Positions 40,045 through 49,474 of a stretch of DNA of 64,000 bases are shown here, in pieces. The notes below the pieces were generated by a model, which saw nothing but the letters and a program-made list of their open reading frames with translations, was not told the DNA's origin and did no database searches. The stretch is from NCBI RefSeq assembly GCF_000429085.1, contig NZ_AUBE01000012.1, positions 177,429-241,428 on the forward strand. The letters are read 5' to 3'. How positions within the stretch are numbered: position 1 is the stretch's first letter; each line of letters opens with the position of its first letter. The stretch comes from Streptomyces flavidovirens DSM 40150 (GTDB lineage: Bacteria > Actinomycetota > Actinomycetes > Streptomycetales > Streptomycetaceae). The position numbers were made by a program, and so were the translations under genes.

Positions 40045-41859
40045 GTGACCGACCGTGCAGGGGAAGCGGAAGCGGACAGAGGAATCAGCCGGCGCAGGCT
40101 GGGCGGCGGCATCATGGCGCTGGGCGGTGCCTTCGTGATGGCGCCGCTCGCGGCGGGGCGGGCCGGGGCGGCGGGCGGTTCCGGCCACGGACGCCCGACG
40201 CTGCGCCGTGGTTCACCCGAACGCGCCGGGCTCCTGCCCGGCCCCCTGAAGCAGCTCGTCACGGACGCGGAGCGCTACCTCGGCCCCTCCCCCAGGCACC
40301 CCTGGTACGCGGGCGCGGTCCTGCTCGCCGGGCGGGGCCGCACGGTGGCGCTGCATCAGGCGATCGGCTCGGCGGTGCGCTATTCGGCGTACGACGAGAA
40401 GACCGACACGGCGGTGGAGTTTCCGGCGGACCAGCAGATCGCGATGGCCGAGGACACGGTCTTCGACCTGGCGTCGGTCTCGAAGCTCTTCACCTCCCTG
40501 CTCGCCGTGCAGCAGATCGAGCGCGGCATGCTGGAGCTGGAGGGGAAGGTCGCCGCGTATCTCCCGCAGTTCGGGGGCGCGGGCAAGCAGGACATGACGG
40601 TGCGCCAGCTCCTGACGCACACTTCGGGGTTCCGTGCCTGGATTCCGCTCTACAAGGAGCCGACGCGGGAGGGGAAGCTGCGGCTCCTGTGGAACGAGGC
40701 ACCGGCCAGTACGCCCGGCACCACGTACCTCTACTCGGACCTGAATCTCATCTCGCTCCAGTTGGTGCTCGAAGAGATCACCGGTCGCACTCTGGACGCA
40801 CTGCTCCACGACGAGATCACTGCTCCGCTCGGGATGCACCGCACTCGCTTCAACCCGCCCGCCTCCTGGAAGCCGAAGACAGCCGCCACCGAGGACGCCC
40901 GGCTGCCCTGGTCCGGTCTGGACCGGGGCCTGGTGTGGGGTGAGGTGCACGACGAGAACGCCTACAGCTTCGGCGGTGTCGCGGGTCACGCCGGCGTGTT
41001 CTCCACCGCCTGGGACCTCGCGGTCCTTGCCCGTACGCTCCTCAACGGCGGCGCGTACGGGCGGGCGCGGATCCTGGAGCGCGAGTCGGTGGAGCTGATG
41101 TTCACCGACTTCAACACCGCCTTCCCCGGCGACGAGCACGGCCTCGGTTTCGAGCTCCACCAGCACTGGTACATGGGCGCCATGGCCACTCCGAAGACCG
41201 CGGGCCACACCGGATTCACGGGCACCAGCCTGGTCCTCGACCCGTCCACCGACACCTTCCTCGTCGTACTGGGGAACTCGGTCCACCCGGTACGCGGTTG
41301 GCGCTCCGGCAGCGCCCCGCGCGTGGCGGCTGCCAACAACCTGGCGCGGGCCGTCGCGGTACGCCCGGCCCACGGCCGCACCGCCTGGTTCTCCGGCATG
41401 GCGTCGGCGACCACGGCCACGCTCACCCTGCCCGCCCTCACCCTGCCCGCCCCCGCCCTCACCTCCGGGCGTCCACGACTGCGCTGCTCACTGTGGTGGG
41501 ACACCGAACCGGGCTCCGACCGCCTCTTCCTGGAGGCGTCGGCGGACGCCGGGGCCACCTGGCAGGCGGTGCCGTTCACGACCGTACGCAAGGGGCACGA
41601 GCCGCAGTCGCACCCGGCGGGCGCGGTCACCGGCTGGTCCGGGCGCGTCTGGCACCGGCTGAGCGCGGACCTCGCGGCCTGGGGCGGCGAGGAGGTGCGG
41701 ATCCGCTGGCGGTACCGGACCGACACGCTGTACGTCGGACGGGGCGCGTACGTCGACGGGCTGCGGGTCGACGATGGACACCGCACGCTCTTCGACGAGG
41801 CCAGGCCCGAGGACGCCGCCCGCGTCGAGGCGACGGGCTGGACGGCGTCCGAGGACTGA
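40045..41859 (+). CDS. Tat-exported serine hydrolase (beta-lactamase/PBP4-type) with C-terminal beta domain
   Basis: A 604-residue secreted protein. The N-terminus has a twin-arginine signal (S-R-R-R-L-G-G-G-I-M-A-L-G-G). The class C beta-lactamase-like domain (~50-430) has S-V-S-K with nucleophile Ser144 and Lys147, and Y-S-D at 230-232 where Y-x-N is usual. The third motif is near H-T-G-F-T-G. Residues ~440-604 form a beta-rich domain with D-T-E-P-G-S-D-R-L-F-L-E-A-S-A-D-A-G, resembling jelly-roll or carbohydrate-binding modules. A cell-wall peptidase or esterase is likely; resistance is not implied. GTG 40045 follows AAGGGG. Confidence 0.86.
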   Translation: MTDRAGEAEADRGISRRRLGGGIMALGGAFVMAPLAAGRAGAAGGSGHGRPTLRRGSPERAGLLPGPLKQLVTDAERYLGPSPRHPWYAGAVLLAGRGRTVALHQAIGSAVRYSAYDEKTDTAVEFPADQQIAMAEDTVFDLASVSKLFTSLLAVQQIERGMLELEGKVAAYLPQFGGAGKQDMTVRQLLTHTSGFRAWIPLYKEPTREGKLRLLWNEAPASTPGTTYLYSDLNLISLQLVLEEITGRTLDALLHDEITAPLGMHRTRFNPPASWKPKTAATEDARLPWSGLDRGLVWGEVHDENAYSFGGVAGHAGVFSTAWDLAVLARTLLNGGAYGRARILERESVELMFTDFNTAFPGDEHGLGFELHQHWYMGAMATPKTAGHTGFTGTSLVLDPSTDTFLVVLGNSVHPVRGWRSGSAPRVAAANNLARAVAVRPAHGRTAWFSGMASATTATLTLPALTLPAPALTSGRPRLRCSLWWDTEPGSDRLFLEASADAGATWQAVPFTTVRKGHEPQSHPAGAVTGWSGRVWHRLSADLAAWGGEEVRIRWRYRTDTLYVGRGAYVDGLRVDDGHRTLFDEARPEDAARVEATGWTASED

Positions 41860-41894
41860 ACGCGGCGGCCGGCCCGGCGGCGGCGGCCGCCCGC

Positions 41895-43445
41895 TCAGCG
41901 CCCGAGAACCGCCATCGCCGCGTTGTGGCCGGGGATGCCGCTCACTCCCCCGCCGCGGACGGCGCCCGCCCCGCACAGCAGGACGTTCGCGTGCGCCGTC
42001 TCGACGCCCCACCGGCCCGTCCCGGCGGACTCGTCGGCGTACGGGAACGAGAGCGGGCGGTGGAAGATGTTGCCGCCGGGCAGCCGCAGTTCGCTTTCGA
42101 GATCGAGCGGGGTCTTCGCCTCGATGCAGGGGCGGCCGTTCGCGTCGAGCGCCAGGCAGTCGGTGAGGGGCTCTTCGAGGAAGGTGTCGAGCTGCGCGAG
42201 AGTCGCCGCCAGGAGCTCGGCGCGAGCCGCTTCGTTGTCGTGGGTGAAGAGGCGTGCGGGGGTGTGCAGACCGAAGAGCGTCAGGGTCTGGTAGCCCTGT
42301 GCGGCGAGCTTGGGGCCGAGGATCGAGGGGTCTGTCAGGGAGTGGCAGTAGATCTCCGAGGGCGGCGCGCCGGGCAGCCGCCCCGACGCGGCTTCTTCGT
42401 ACGCCGCCGCCAGCTGACCGTAGCCTTCCGCGACATGGAACGTTCCCGCGAACGCTTCTTCCGGTGGCACGGAACGGTCGCGCAGGCGCGGGAGCCTGCG
42501 CAGCAGCATGTTGACTTTGAGCTGCGCCCCCTCGGCGGAGGCGGAGGCGGAAGTCGCCTCCCCCAGGAGCGTCGCGAGCGCTTGCGGTGAGGCGTTGACG
42601 AGAACGTGCCGGGCGCCGACAGCGCCCTCACCCGTGTCGCTCCGGAAGCTGACCTCGGCGTGACTGCCGTCGGTGTCGATACGGGTCGCCTCATGTCCCG
42701 TGACGATCTCGGCGCCCGCCGCCCCCGCTGCCTTCGCGAGCGCGTCGGTGAGCGCTCCCATGCCACCCACGGGAACGTCCCAGTCGCCCGTTCCGCCGCC
42801 GATCACGTGGTACAGGAAGCAGCGGTTCTGAAGCAGCGTGGGGTCGTGGGCGTCGGCGAAGGTGCCGATGAGCGCGTCGGTGAGGACGACGCCCCGTACG
42901 AGATCGTGGGCGAAGTGCTCCTCGATCGCGACTCCGAGCGGCTCCTCGAACAGCATCCGCCAGGCCGCCTCGTCGCCGATACGGGCGCGCAGGGCTTCCC
43001 GCGTCGGCAGCGGCTCGGTGAGGGTGGGGAAGACGCGCTCGGCGACGCGCCGCATGACGGCGTAGAAGGACTGCCAGGACGTGAACTCCGCGTCGCCGCC
43101 CGTGAGGCGGGCGAACGATTCCCTGGTCCTGTCCGTACCGCCGCCGACCAGCAGGCCGCCGCTACCGCTCGGTGTGTACGAGGAGACAGTGCGCTTGCGC
43201 ACGGCGAAGTCCAGTCCGAGATCGCGGACGATCGACTGCGGCAGCAGGGACACCAGGTACGAGTAGCGGGAGAGCCGGGCGTCGACTCCCGCGAAGGGGC
43301 GGGTGGACACCGCCGCGCCGCCGGTGTGGTCCAGACGTTCCAGCACGAGCACGGAGCGCCCGGCCCGGGCCAGGTAGGCGGCGGCGACGAGGCCGTTGTG
43401 GCCGCCGCCCACGATCACGGCGTCATAGCTGTCCTGTACGGGCAT
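41895..43445 (-). CDS. CrtI/PYROXD2-like FAD-dependent oxidoreductase
   Basis: A 516-residue flavoprotein. The Rossmann motif I-V-G-G-G-H-N-G-L-V-A-A-A-Y-L-A lies at residues ~11-26 and is followed by V-L-V-L-E-R. The C-terminal FAD block reads N-V-L-L-C-G-A-G-A-V-R-G-G-G-V-S-G-I-P-G-H-N-A-A. This puts it in the phytoene-desaturase-like group that includes PYROXD2. No carotenoid genes are adjacent, so carotenoid desaturation is not supported. It may be a general dehydrogenase or isomerase. The start is ATG 43445. It is convergent with the serine hydrolase gene and 67 bp downstream of the kinase gene on the same strand. Confidence 0.88.
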   Translation of the reverse strand: MPVQDSYDAVIVGGGHNGLVAAAYLARAGRSVLVLERLDHTGGAAVSTRPFAGVDARLSRYSYLVSLLPQSIVRDLGLDFAVRKRTVSSYTPSGSGGLLVGGGTDRTRESFARLTGGDAEFTSWQSFYAVMRRVAERVFPTLTEPLPTREALRARIGDEAAWRMLFEEPLGVAIEEHFAHDLVRGVVLTDALIGTFADAHDPTLLQNRCFLYHVIGGGTGDWDVPVGGMGALTDALAKAAGAAGAEIVTGHEATRIDTDGSHAEVSFRSDTGEGAVGARHVLVNASPQALATLLGEATSASASAEGAQLKVNMLLRRLPRLRDRSVPPEEAFAGTFHVAEGYGQLAAAYEEAASGRLPGAPPSEIYCHSLTDPSILGPKLAAQGYQTLTLFGLHTPARLFTHDNEAARAELLAATLAQLDTFLEEPLTDCLALDANGRPCIEAKTPLDLESELRLPGGNIFHRPLSFPYADESAGTGRWGVETAHANVLLCGAGAVRGGGVSGIPGHNAAMAVLGR

Positions 43446-43511
43446 GGCGTACGCACTCCTGTCTCAGCTCTCTCAGCTCTCCGCTCCCTGCCCACCTCTA
43501 CTACCCGGAAC

Positions 43512-45755
43512 TCAGTGGCTGCGCGCTCCGCGCTGCTGCCGCAGTGCGGCCACCCGCCGGTACAGCTCGGCCGCCTCCGCGCCGCGCCCGAGCTGCTCCA
43601 GGCAGTGCGCCTCGTCGTTGCGGCTGGCGAGGGCGTCGGGGTGGTCGGCGCCCAGGACGCGCTCGCGCGCCTCGGCGACCTGCCGGTAGACGGTGAGCGC
43701 GTCGGACCAGCGGCCGAGCCAGCCGAGACCGACAGCGACCTCCCGGCGGCTGACGAGCGTGTCCGGGTGATCGGCGCCCAGGACGCGTTCGCGGATCGCG
43801 CACACGTCGCGGGCCTCGGCCAGGGCCTCCTCCCAGCGGGCGAGGCGGCCCAGGTTGACGCCGAGACCGTGCCGCGCGCGCAGCGTTTCGGGATCGGCCG
43901 GTCCGTGCACGCGGGTGCGGTCGTCGACCAGTGCCCGGTAGAGCTCCAGGGCTTCCGCGCTGCGGCCGAGCCGGCCCAGGCTGATGCCGACCTCGTAGCG
44001 GGCGGCGAGCGTGTCGGGATGATCGGCCCCCAGCGCCCGCGCCCGGTCCTGTGCGACGTCCCGGTACGTCTGGAGGGCCTCGGCCCAGCGCCCGAGCTGC
44101 CCGAGCGCGTACGCGACCTCGTACCGCGTCACGAGCGTGTCGGGGTGCGTCGCGCCGAGCACCCTGGCCCGGGCCGTGGCGACTTCGTGCGCCATGCGGT
44201 ACGAGTCCTCCAGGCGCCCCAGCCTGCTCAGGTTGAACGCGAGGTTGTGCCGGCAGCGCAGCGTGTCGGGGTGCTCGGCGCCCATGGTGCGTTCCCGCGA
44301 GGCGAGGACGGCGGCGTACACCTGGTGTGCCTCGAAGTGACGGCCGAGCTGCCCCAGTACGTACGCCATCTCCTGGCGCGCGGCGAGGGTCTCGGGGTGG
44401 TCGGGGCCCATGGTGCGCTCGCGGCCCTCGGCCACGTGGCCGAACTCGCGCAGGGCGTCGTCGGCGCGCCCGGTCCTGCTGAGGGTGAAGCCGACCTCGT
44501 AGTGGCTGGCGAGCGTGTCGGGGTGGTCGGGGCCCAGGACGTGTTCGCGCTCGGCGGCGACCGCGCGGTGCACCTCGCCCGCCTCGTCCCAGCGGCCGAG
44601 GCGGCCGAGGCTGAGACCGGCGTTGTGCCTGCTGTTGAGTACGGCCAGCACCTCCGGCGGGGGTGTGGGGTGTTCGGGCCGGCGCGCGAGTGGGACGGCG
44701 GCGGCCCGCAGGTCGACGCCGGTCGTCCACTCCCCCGTCAGGCCCGCCGAAGGGTCGGGCTGGGTGGGCGGGAGCGCCCACGTGCCGCTCGCCTTGTGGC
44801 CGGTGGTCATGCCACGTGTCCAGGAGGGCAGGCGCGGGGCGCGGGAGGGCGGTTGTTCGGGGCGCCCGGCCGGCAGGCGCGGTGCGTGCGCGGCAACGGG
44901 ACCCGACGAGCGTGCGGCGGTCAGGCGGTGCGCCAGTTCCCTGGCGTCGGCGGGCCGTTCCCCCGGAGTCTTGGCGAGCAGGTCGAGGACGATGCGGTCG
45001 AAGAACCCGGGGAGTTCCGGGCGGTGGGTGCGCGGCGGCTCCGGCGGTGTGTCGCGATGGCCGACGAGGACCGCCCAGGCGTCGTCGAGGTCGAACGGCG
45101 GAACGCCGGTGGCGATCTCGTACAGCACACAGCCCAGTGAGTACAGGTCGCTGCGGTGGTCCACCTCGACGCCGCTGATCTGCTCGGGCGACATGTAGTG
45201 CGGGGTTCCCATGGCGATCCCGGTGCCGGTGAGCCGGGAGGTGAAGCCGATGTCATGGCCCAGACGCGCGATACCGAAGTCGCAGATCTTCACCGTGCCG
45301 TCGGCCAGCCGCATGATGTTGGCGGGCTTCAGGTCGCGGTGGACGATGCCCTGTTCGTGCGTGTAGGCGAGGGCCCAGGCGACCTGCTCGGCGATGTCGA
45401 CGACATCGGCGACGTCCAGCGGGTGGGCCTTGTTGTCCTCCAGGAGCTGGCTGAGGTTGCGTCCTTCGAGCAGTTCCATGACGAGATAGAGAACGCCGTC
45501 GTGCTCGCCGAAGTCATGGACGACGGTGACGCCGCGGTGCTGCAGAGCAGCCGCGACGCGCGCCTCCCTGCGGAAGCGTTCGCGCAGCACTCTGGTGAAG
45601 GACGGGTCGTGCTGAGGCCCCACCGGCTTGAGGCATTTGACGGCGACCTTGCGCTCCAGCGACTCGTCGAGGGCACGCCACACCTCGCCCATGCCCCCGC
45701 GCCCGATCAGATCGAGCAGCCGGTACCGGCCTTGGATCAGCCTGGTGTCCGCCAT
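43512..45755 (-). CDS. Soluble Ser/Thr protein kinase with nine C-terminal TPRs
   Basis: A 747-residue Hanks-type kinase. The Gly loop I-G-R-G-G-M-G-E-V-W is at 17-26, ATP-binding Lys40 in V-A-V-K, catalytic H-R-D at 139-141 and D-F-G at 159-161; the activation loop ends in M-S-P-E-Q. The kinase domain ends near residue 285. A Pro/Arg-rich linker without a membrane helix leads to nine 42-residue tetratricopeptide repeats (~350-745), each with the pattern L-G-R-L-G-R-W-x-E-A...V-L-G-A-D-H-P-D-T-L. The protein is cytoplasmic, unlike most PASTA-type kinases. The repeats probably bind partner proteins. ATG 45755 starts directly before the domain. Confidence 0.93.
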   Translation of the reverse strand: MADTRLIQGRYRLLDLIGRGGMGEVWRALDESLERKVAVKCLKPVGPQHDPSFTRVLRERFRREARVAAALQHRGVTVVHDFGEHDGVLYLVMELLEGRNLSQLLEDNKAHPLDVADVVDIAEQVAWALAYTHEQGIVHRDLKPANIMRLADGTVKICDFGIARLGHDIGFTSRLTGTGIAMGTPHYMSPEQISGVEVDHRSDLYSLGCVLYEIATGVPPFDLDDAWAVLVGHRDTPPEPPRTHRPELPGFFDRIVLDLLAKTPGERPADARELAHRLTAARSSGPVAAHAPRLPAGRPEQPPSRAPRLPSWTRGMTTGHKASGTWALPPTQPDPSAGLTGEWTTGVDLRAAAVPLARRPEHPTPPPEVLAVLNSRHNAGLSLGRLGRWDEAGEVHRAVAAEREHVLGPDHPDTLASHYEVGFTLSRTGRADDALREFGHVAEGRERTMGPDHPETLAARQEMAYVLGQLGRHFEAHQVYAAVLASRERTMGAEHPDTLRCRHNLAFNLSRLGRLEDSYRMAHEVATARARVLGATHPDTLVTRYEVAYALGQLGRWAEALQTYRDVAQDRARALGADHPDTLAARYEVGISLGRLGRSAEALELYRALVDDRTRVHGPADPETLRARHGLGVNLGRLARWEEALAEARDVCAIRERVLGADHPDTLVSRREVAVGLGWLGRWSDALTVYRQVAEARERVLGADHPDALASRNDEAHCLEQLGRGAEAAELYRRVAALRQQRGARSH
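43520..44660 (-). repeat. Nine in-frame ~126-bp repeats encoding TPRs
   Basis: Nine imperfect tandem copies of a 126-bp unit within the kinase gene. They share G-A-D-H-P-D-T-L and L-G-x-L-G-R-W codons and could recombine to change repeat number. Confidence 0.8.
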
Positions 45756-46072
45756 CTCGTACTGTCGCCCCCGTCACTCCGCTGCGCCCTCCCCGGCCCG
45801 TCCAGTATGGCCGCCTGTCTGCGGAGTTTGTACGGGGCGGGGCGCGGGTCGGGGCCGCGGCGCGGCATTGCCTTCAGAATGTGACCGGGCGCCTGTCGCC
45901 ACCGCACACGGGAGGGGGTGGCGCGGGGAGGCAGTGAGGCGTACGCGAGGGCGGCCACGCGCCGCCCCGGCAGTGCGCGCGCCGGTACGAGCAGCGGATG
46001 CACGGGGGTTCGCGTGACCAGGACACTCAGTCGGCACCAGGCGAGGTCCGTGACCGACCCGCGCCAGCGGGG
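45756..46072. other. 317-bp non-coding stretch
   Basis: Between the kinase start and the stop of the sugar-binding lipoprotein gene, both on the minus strand. Open frames here are short Arg/Pro-rich shadows without ribosome binding sites. It should carry the kinase promoter; I see no clear -35/-10 pair or operator. Confidence 0.5.
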
Positions 46073-47188
46073 CTACTTGAGCCCGAGCTCCTCGCACTCT
46101 GCCTTGACCTCGGGGACGCAGATCTGCTCCACCGTGTAGACGCCGTCAGCGACGACGGTCTCCTTGATGTTGTCCTTCGTCAGGGCGATGACGGGGATGC
46201 GCACCGTCGGGACGGACTCCTCGGTCGGGGTGTCGATGTCGGTGTGCGCGGCGGCGCCGAGCGACATGTTCCTGGCCAGCAGGATGGCCATCTCCGCGGC
46301 GGCCTCTGCTTCCGGTGCGTACTGCTTGTAGACGGTCATGTACTGATCACCGGCAACGATGCGCTGCACGGCCGCCAGTTCGGCGTCCTGGCCGGTGACC
46401 GGCGGGAGGTCGGTGACACCGGCCGCCTTGAGCGCGGCGATGATGCCGCCCGCCATGCCGTCGTTGGCGGAGTAGGCGCCGGTGATGGCGTCCTTGCCGA
46501 GGGAGGCGATCGCGGCCTCCATGTTCGCCTGGGCGTTCTCCGGCTTCCAGTCCTTGGTGTCGTACTCGAGGCCGATTTCGACCTTGCCGTCGAGCTCGGT
46601 GTGGGCGCCCTTCTTGAACATGGCGGCGTTCGGGTCGGTGAGGGCGCCGTGCATCATCACGACCTTGCCCGACGCCACCCCGGACCCCGAAGCGGAGCCG
46701 GCCCGGCCCTTGAGGGCTTTCAGCAGGAACTTGCCCTGGATGTGGCCGACCTGCTCGTTGTCGAAGGAGACATATCCGTCGATGGGGCCCTCGGCGAGGC
46801 GGTCGAAGGCGACGACCGGGATGCCGGCGTCGTCCGCCTTCCGTATCGCGCCGGCTATGGCCTTGGAGTCCACCGCGTCCACGATCAGCACGTCGACCTG
46901 GTCCTGGATCATGGATTCGAGCTGTTGCGTCTGCAGATCGGCGTTGTTGTCCGCGTTGGCGTAGCGGACCGTGCCCTTGCTGTTGGTGAGCAGCGCGATG
47001 CGCTCTTCGATGACCGGCTTGTCGAACTGCTCGTAGCGAGCGGCCTCGTTCTCCGGGAGCAGCAGACCAACAACGATGTCGTCACTCAGCCTCACCCCCG
47101 GTTCCTCGGTCGTCCCGCAACCGAAGAGAGACATGGCCATAGCGGGGGCGGCGACGGCGACGGCAGCACGACGCAGAAGTGCGTTCAT
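46073..47188 (-). CDS. Sugar ABC transporter substrate-binding lipoprotein (xylose/ribose type), orphan
   Basis: A 371-residue periplasmic-binding-protein type I lipoprotein. The signal ends in the lipobox S-L-F-G-C with Cys24. The mature part follows the pattern of monosaccharide binders: I-V-V-G-L-L-L-P at the start, D-V-L-I-V-D-A-V-D-S-K-A, G-I-P-V-V-A-F-D-R-L, A-Y-S-A-N-D-G-M-A and V-T-G-Q-D-A-E. It is closest in style to D-xylose-binding proteins. No permease or ATPase gene lies next to it, which is unusual, so it may serve a distant transporter or act as a sensor partner. The flanking genes are signalling and toxin genes. ATG 47188 starts the signal peptide. Confidence 0.9.
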   Translation of the reverse strand: MNALLRRAAVAVAAPAMAMSLFGCGTTEEPGVRLSDDIVVGLLLPENEAARYEQFDKPVIEERIALLTNSKGTVRYANADNNADLQTQQLESMIQDQVDVLIVDAVDSKAIAGAIRKADDAGIPVVAFDRLAEGPIDGYVSFDNEQVGHIQGKFLLKALKGRAGSASGSGVASGKVVMMHGALTDPNAAMFKKGAHTELDGKVEIGLEYDTKDWKPENAQANMEAAIASLGKDAITGAYSANDGMAGGIIAALKAAGVTDLPPVTGQDAELAAVQRIVAGDQYMTVYKQYAPEAEAAAEMAILLARNMSLGAAAHTDIDTPTEESVPTVRIPVIALTKDNIKETVVADGVYTVEQICVPEVKAECEELGLK

Positions 47189-47400
47189 TGATTGAATTCA
47201 ACCTCCCTGACAGGCCGCGTCAATTGCGGCCAAGGTGGCCGAAAGCCAACTCTGTGGTAGGGGAAGCGTCAAGATGTGTCCGATTAACGTGACCGCAACG
47301 TGATTCTGTGTAATCAAGCGTTCAAGCGTCCGTGACGAGTCAAGCAGCGCTTCCAGAGAGGCACTTGTAGCATCTCGCGGTGCCTGATACGGAGCGCCTG

Positions 47401-49350
47401 TCAGGTACCGGAGGTCGTCGGAGCCCTACCGTGCTCCTGGAGCCTGGTGTGCGTCAGGATCCGCAGGGCCTTCGCACCACGCTCGGTGGCGACGAGGAGG
47501 ATGCCGTCCGGGGAGAGGTCGGCACCGGTGAAGGGGACGTCGGAGATCAGTGCGGCCACGATCTCCTCGTCGGCGCGGTTCCACACACGCAGGTAGTCCC
47601 CACCCACGCTGAGCGCGAGCGGAGCAGAGGCGCGCTCCTCCTCGGCGGGCCGCTGTATCCGCTCGGGAGACATGGCGACGAGGGGCGTCCCCCGGACGAG
47701 GCTGTGGACGAGCAGTGCTGACCCGCCACGCGTACCGATCGGGTACGCGCCAGGTGTGCCCTCAGGGACAGCGAGCGCCGCGACGGAGACCGCCGGTTCA
47801 CCGCCGGACGCCGGGATGCTCCCGACGGTCACCGCGTGGATGCCCGGGGCCGGCAGGCTCCAGAGGGTCTGCCACGGGAGGTCGATGCCGAGCCGGTGGA
47901 CGGCGGCGGCGTACTCGGGCAGGCCGTCCTCGACGAACGCGGTCTCCAGCAGGGCGGCTCGCAGGTGGGCCGGGGCCTCGGTGCGCGTCAGCAGAGGAGC
48001 GGTACGGAGATAGCTGCGTGCCGCTGCCCCGAGCCCCTGCGTCGGGACTGCCTCAATGGCCGCGCGCAGTCGCACCGGGTCGGCGTGGACGAAGAGCCCT
48101 GGATCGGTCAGGAGTTGCGGAAGGAGGCCGGCTTCGAGGGTGTGCCCCGCTATGTGGTCGCGTATGTAGGGGGCGGCTTGGCCCCAGTCCTGATTCGGCA
48201 CGGCGTCGAGCAGTGCCACGGCTATCCGGGACTGGGCGGCGCGGACGTCGCCCAGCCCGGCGCGGATCTCGTCCCCGATGGCCGGGTGCAGCAGACGGAG
48301 CCGCGTACGCCCGTCCTCCCCTTCGACAGTTTCGACGAATGGGGCCGCGAGGGCCATGCCGTTGCCGATCGCCTCGACCGAGTCCGGCCCGGCGACAGCG
48401 ACCGCGAGCCGCCTCCACAGCTCCACCGGGATCCCGGTGCCATCGGCCAGTGCCAGCGGAGCGAGCATCTGCCGCACCGTCTGCGGGTCATTGCCGAGAC
48501 GGCGGGAGTGCAGGTCCAGGGCCTGTCCGACGGACGCCGGCAGGTACTGGTCGTCGGTGGGGTCGAAGCCGCCGGGTGCCGTCAGGATGCCGCGTACGGC
48601 CAGCCGGACGACGAGGTGGCTCGTCCCGGCCTGCCGGCCGATGGCCTCGGCCAGCCGGCGACGCGGCCCGGAATCTACGGTGAACGGCAGCTCGGGGACG
48701 CCGGACTGAGGAGTCAATGCCGCCTCGGCGTGCAGCACCAGAACCTCGGGGTCGGCCCACCGCGGGTCGTCGAGGTCGATGATCTGCGCGGCCCCGTCCG
48801 GCAGCCCCTCCGCCAGCTCGGCGGCGAGTTCGCGCGGTACGTCCACGAGCAGGCGGACGGTCTCGGTGGCGGTGAGTGGCTTGAGTACCTCCCGCACGAC
48901 TCGTGCGGGCTCGTCCGTCGCACGCACGGGACCGGCACGGTCGAGATCCGGAACGACGAGGGTCACTGGACGGTCGAGAGAGGCCAGCTCCCCGTACACA
49001 TCCTTGGTGCTGGACGCAGTCAGTTCGTAGTGGTCGGCGACCAACCACAGCACTTGGCTTGCTGTCCGGCCTGCCGCTGCGGGCACGGCGGGTGCGGGCA
49101 GGTCGGGCGGCACGGTTGTGGGATCCATCTCGTCGAGCGGCAGCCCTTTGCGGAACTCCGGGTCGCAGAGCATGAGGAACCCGGCAAGCAGGCGTGAGCG
49201 CCCGCTGCCGGAACTTCCGGTGAGTACGACGACGCGCGGTGTCCCCGGCCACTCCGTACGCCATGCTGCGAGTGTGCGCAGCACGGCCGAGCGTCCCCCT
49301 ATGTATGGGTGCGGTGCGTAGCCGTCGGTTGAGCCGGTCATCGATCCCAT
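47401..49350 (-). CDS. P-loop NTPase with WD-like tail, companion of toxin-immunity locus
   Basis: A 649-residue cytoplasmic protein. A P-loop lies at about residues 37-45 as L-T-G-S-S-G-S-G-R-S, with Arg in place of the Walker A Lys. A STAND/AAA-like region extends to about residue 330 (V-T-L-V-V-P-D-L-D is a Walker B candidate), followed by helices. The last ~100 residues contain a beta-propeller-like unit (S-V-G-G-D-Y-L-R-V-W-N-R-A-D). It is a diverged paralogue of the preceding NTPase-SUKH gene but has no recognisable SUKH domain. It starts 124 bp downstream of that gene on the same strand. ATG 49350 follows AAGGACAAGG. I infer a role in the same conflict system. Confidence 0.68.
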   Translation of the reverse strand: MGSMTGSTDGYAPHPYIGGRSAVLRTLAAWRTEWPGTPRVVVLTGSSGSGRSRLLAGFLMLCDPEFRKGLPLDEMDPTTVPPDLPAPAVPAAAGRTASQVLWLVADHYELTASSTKDVYGELASLDRPVTLVVPDLDRAGPVRATDEPARVVREVLKPLTATETVRLLVDVPRELAAELAEGLPDGAAQIIDLDDPRWADPEVLVLHAEAALTPQSGVPELPFTVDSGPRRRLAEAIGRQAGTSHLVVRLAVRGILTAPGGFDPTDDQYLPASVGQALDLHSRRLGNDPQTVRQMLAPLALADGTGIPVELWRRLAVAVAGPDSVEAIGNGMALAAPFVETVEGEDGRTRLRLLHPAIGDEIRAGLGDVRAAQSRIAVALLDAVPNQDWGQAAPYIRDHIAGHTLEAGLLPQLLTDPGLFVHADPVRLRAAIEAVPTQGLGAAARSYLRTAPLLTRTEAPAHLRAALLETAFVEDGLPEYAAAVHRLGIDLPWQTLWSLPAPGIHAVTVGSIPASGGEPAVSVAALAVPEGTPGAYPIGTRGGSALLVHSLVRGTPLVAMSPERIQRPAEEERASAPLALSVGGDYLRVWNRADEEIVAALISDVPFTGADLSPDGILLVATERGAKALRILTHTRLQEHGRAPTTSGT

Positions 49351-49474
49351 CCTTGTCCTTACGGACGCCTTGCTTACGTCGGTTGACCATATGGCGGGAC
49401 ATGGCGGCCCGGTCCCGGCGGAGCCGACCGGTCCAGGGTCTACTCCCGACTCCGGCCTGCTCCCGAATCCGGCC

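Noticed and set aside
40045..41859. Beta-lactamase resistance gene
   Set aside because: The long C-terminal beta domain, Tat signal and Y-S-D variant point to a cell-wall peptidase/esterase-like protein rather than a class C enzyme.
41895..43445. Phytoene desaturase of a carotenoid cluster
   Set aside because: Only the general FAD fold is shared. No phytoene synthase, cyclase or GGPP synthase gene is nearby.
45756..46097. Short Arg/Pro-rich open frames between the kinase and lipoprotein genes
   Set aside because: No ribosome binding site, no conserved pattern and extreme composition typical of random frames in high-GC DNA.
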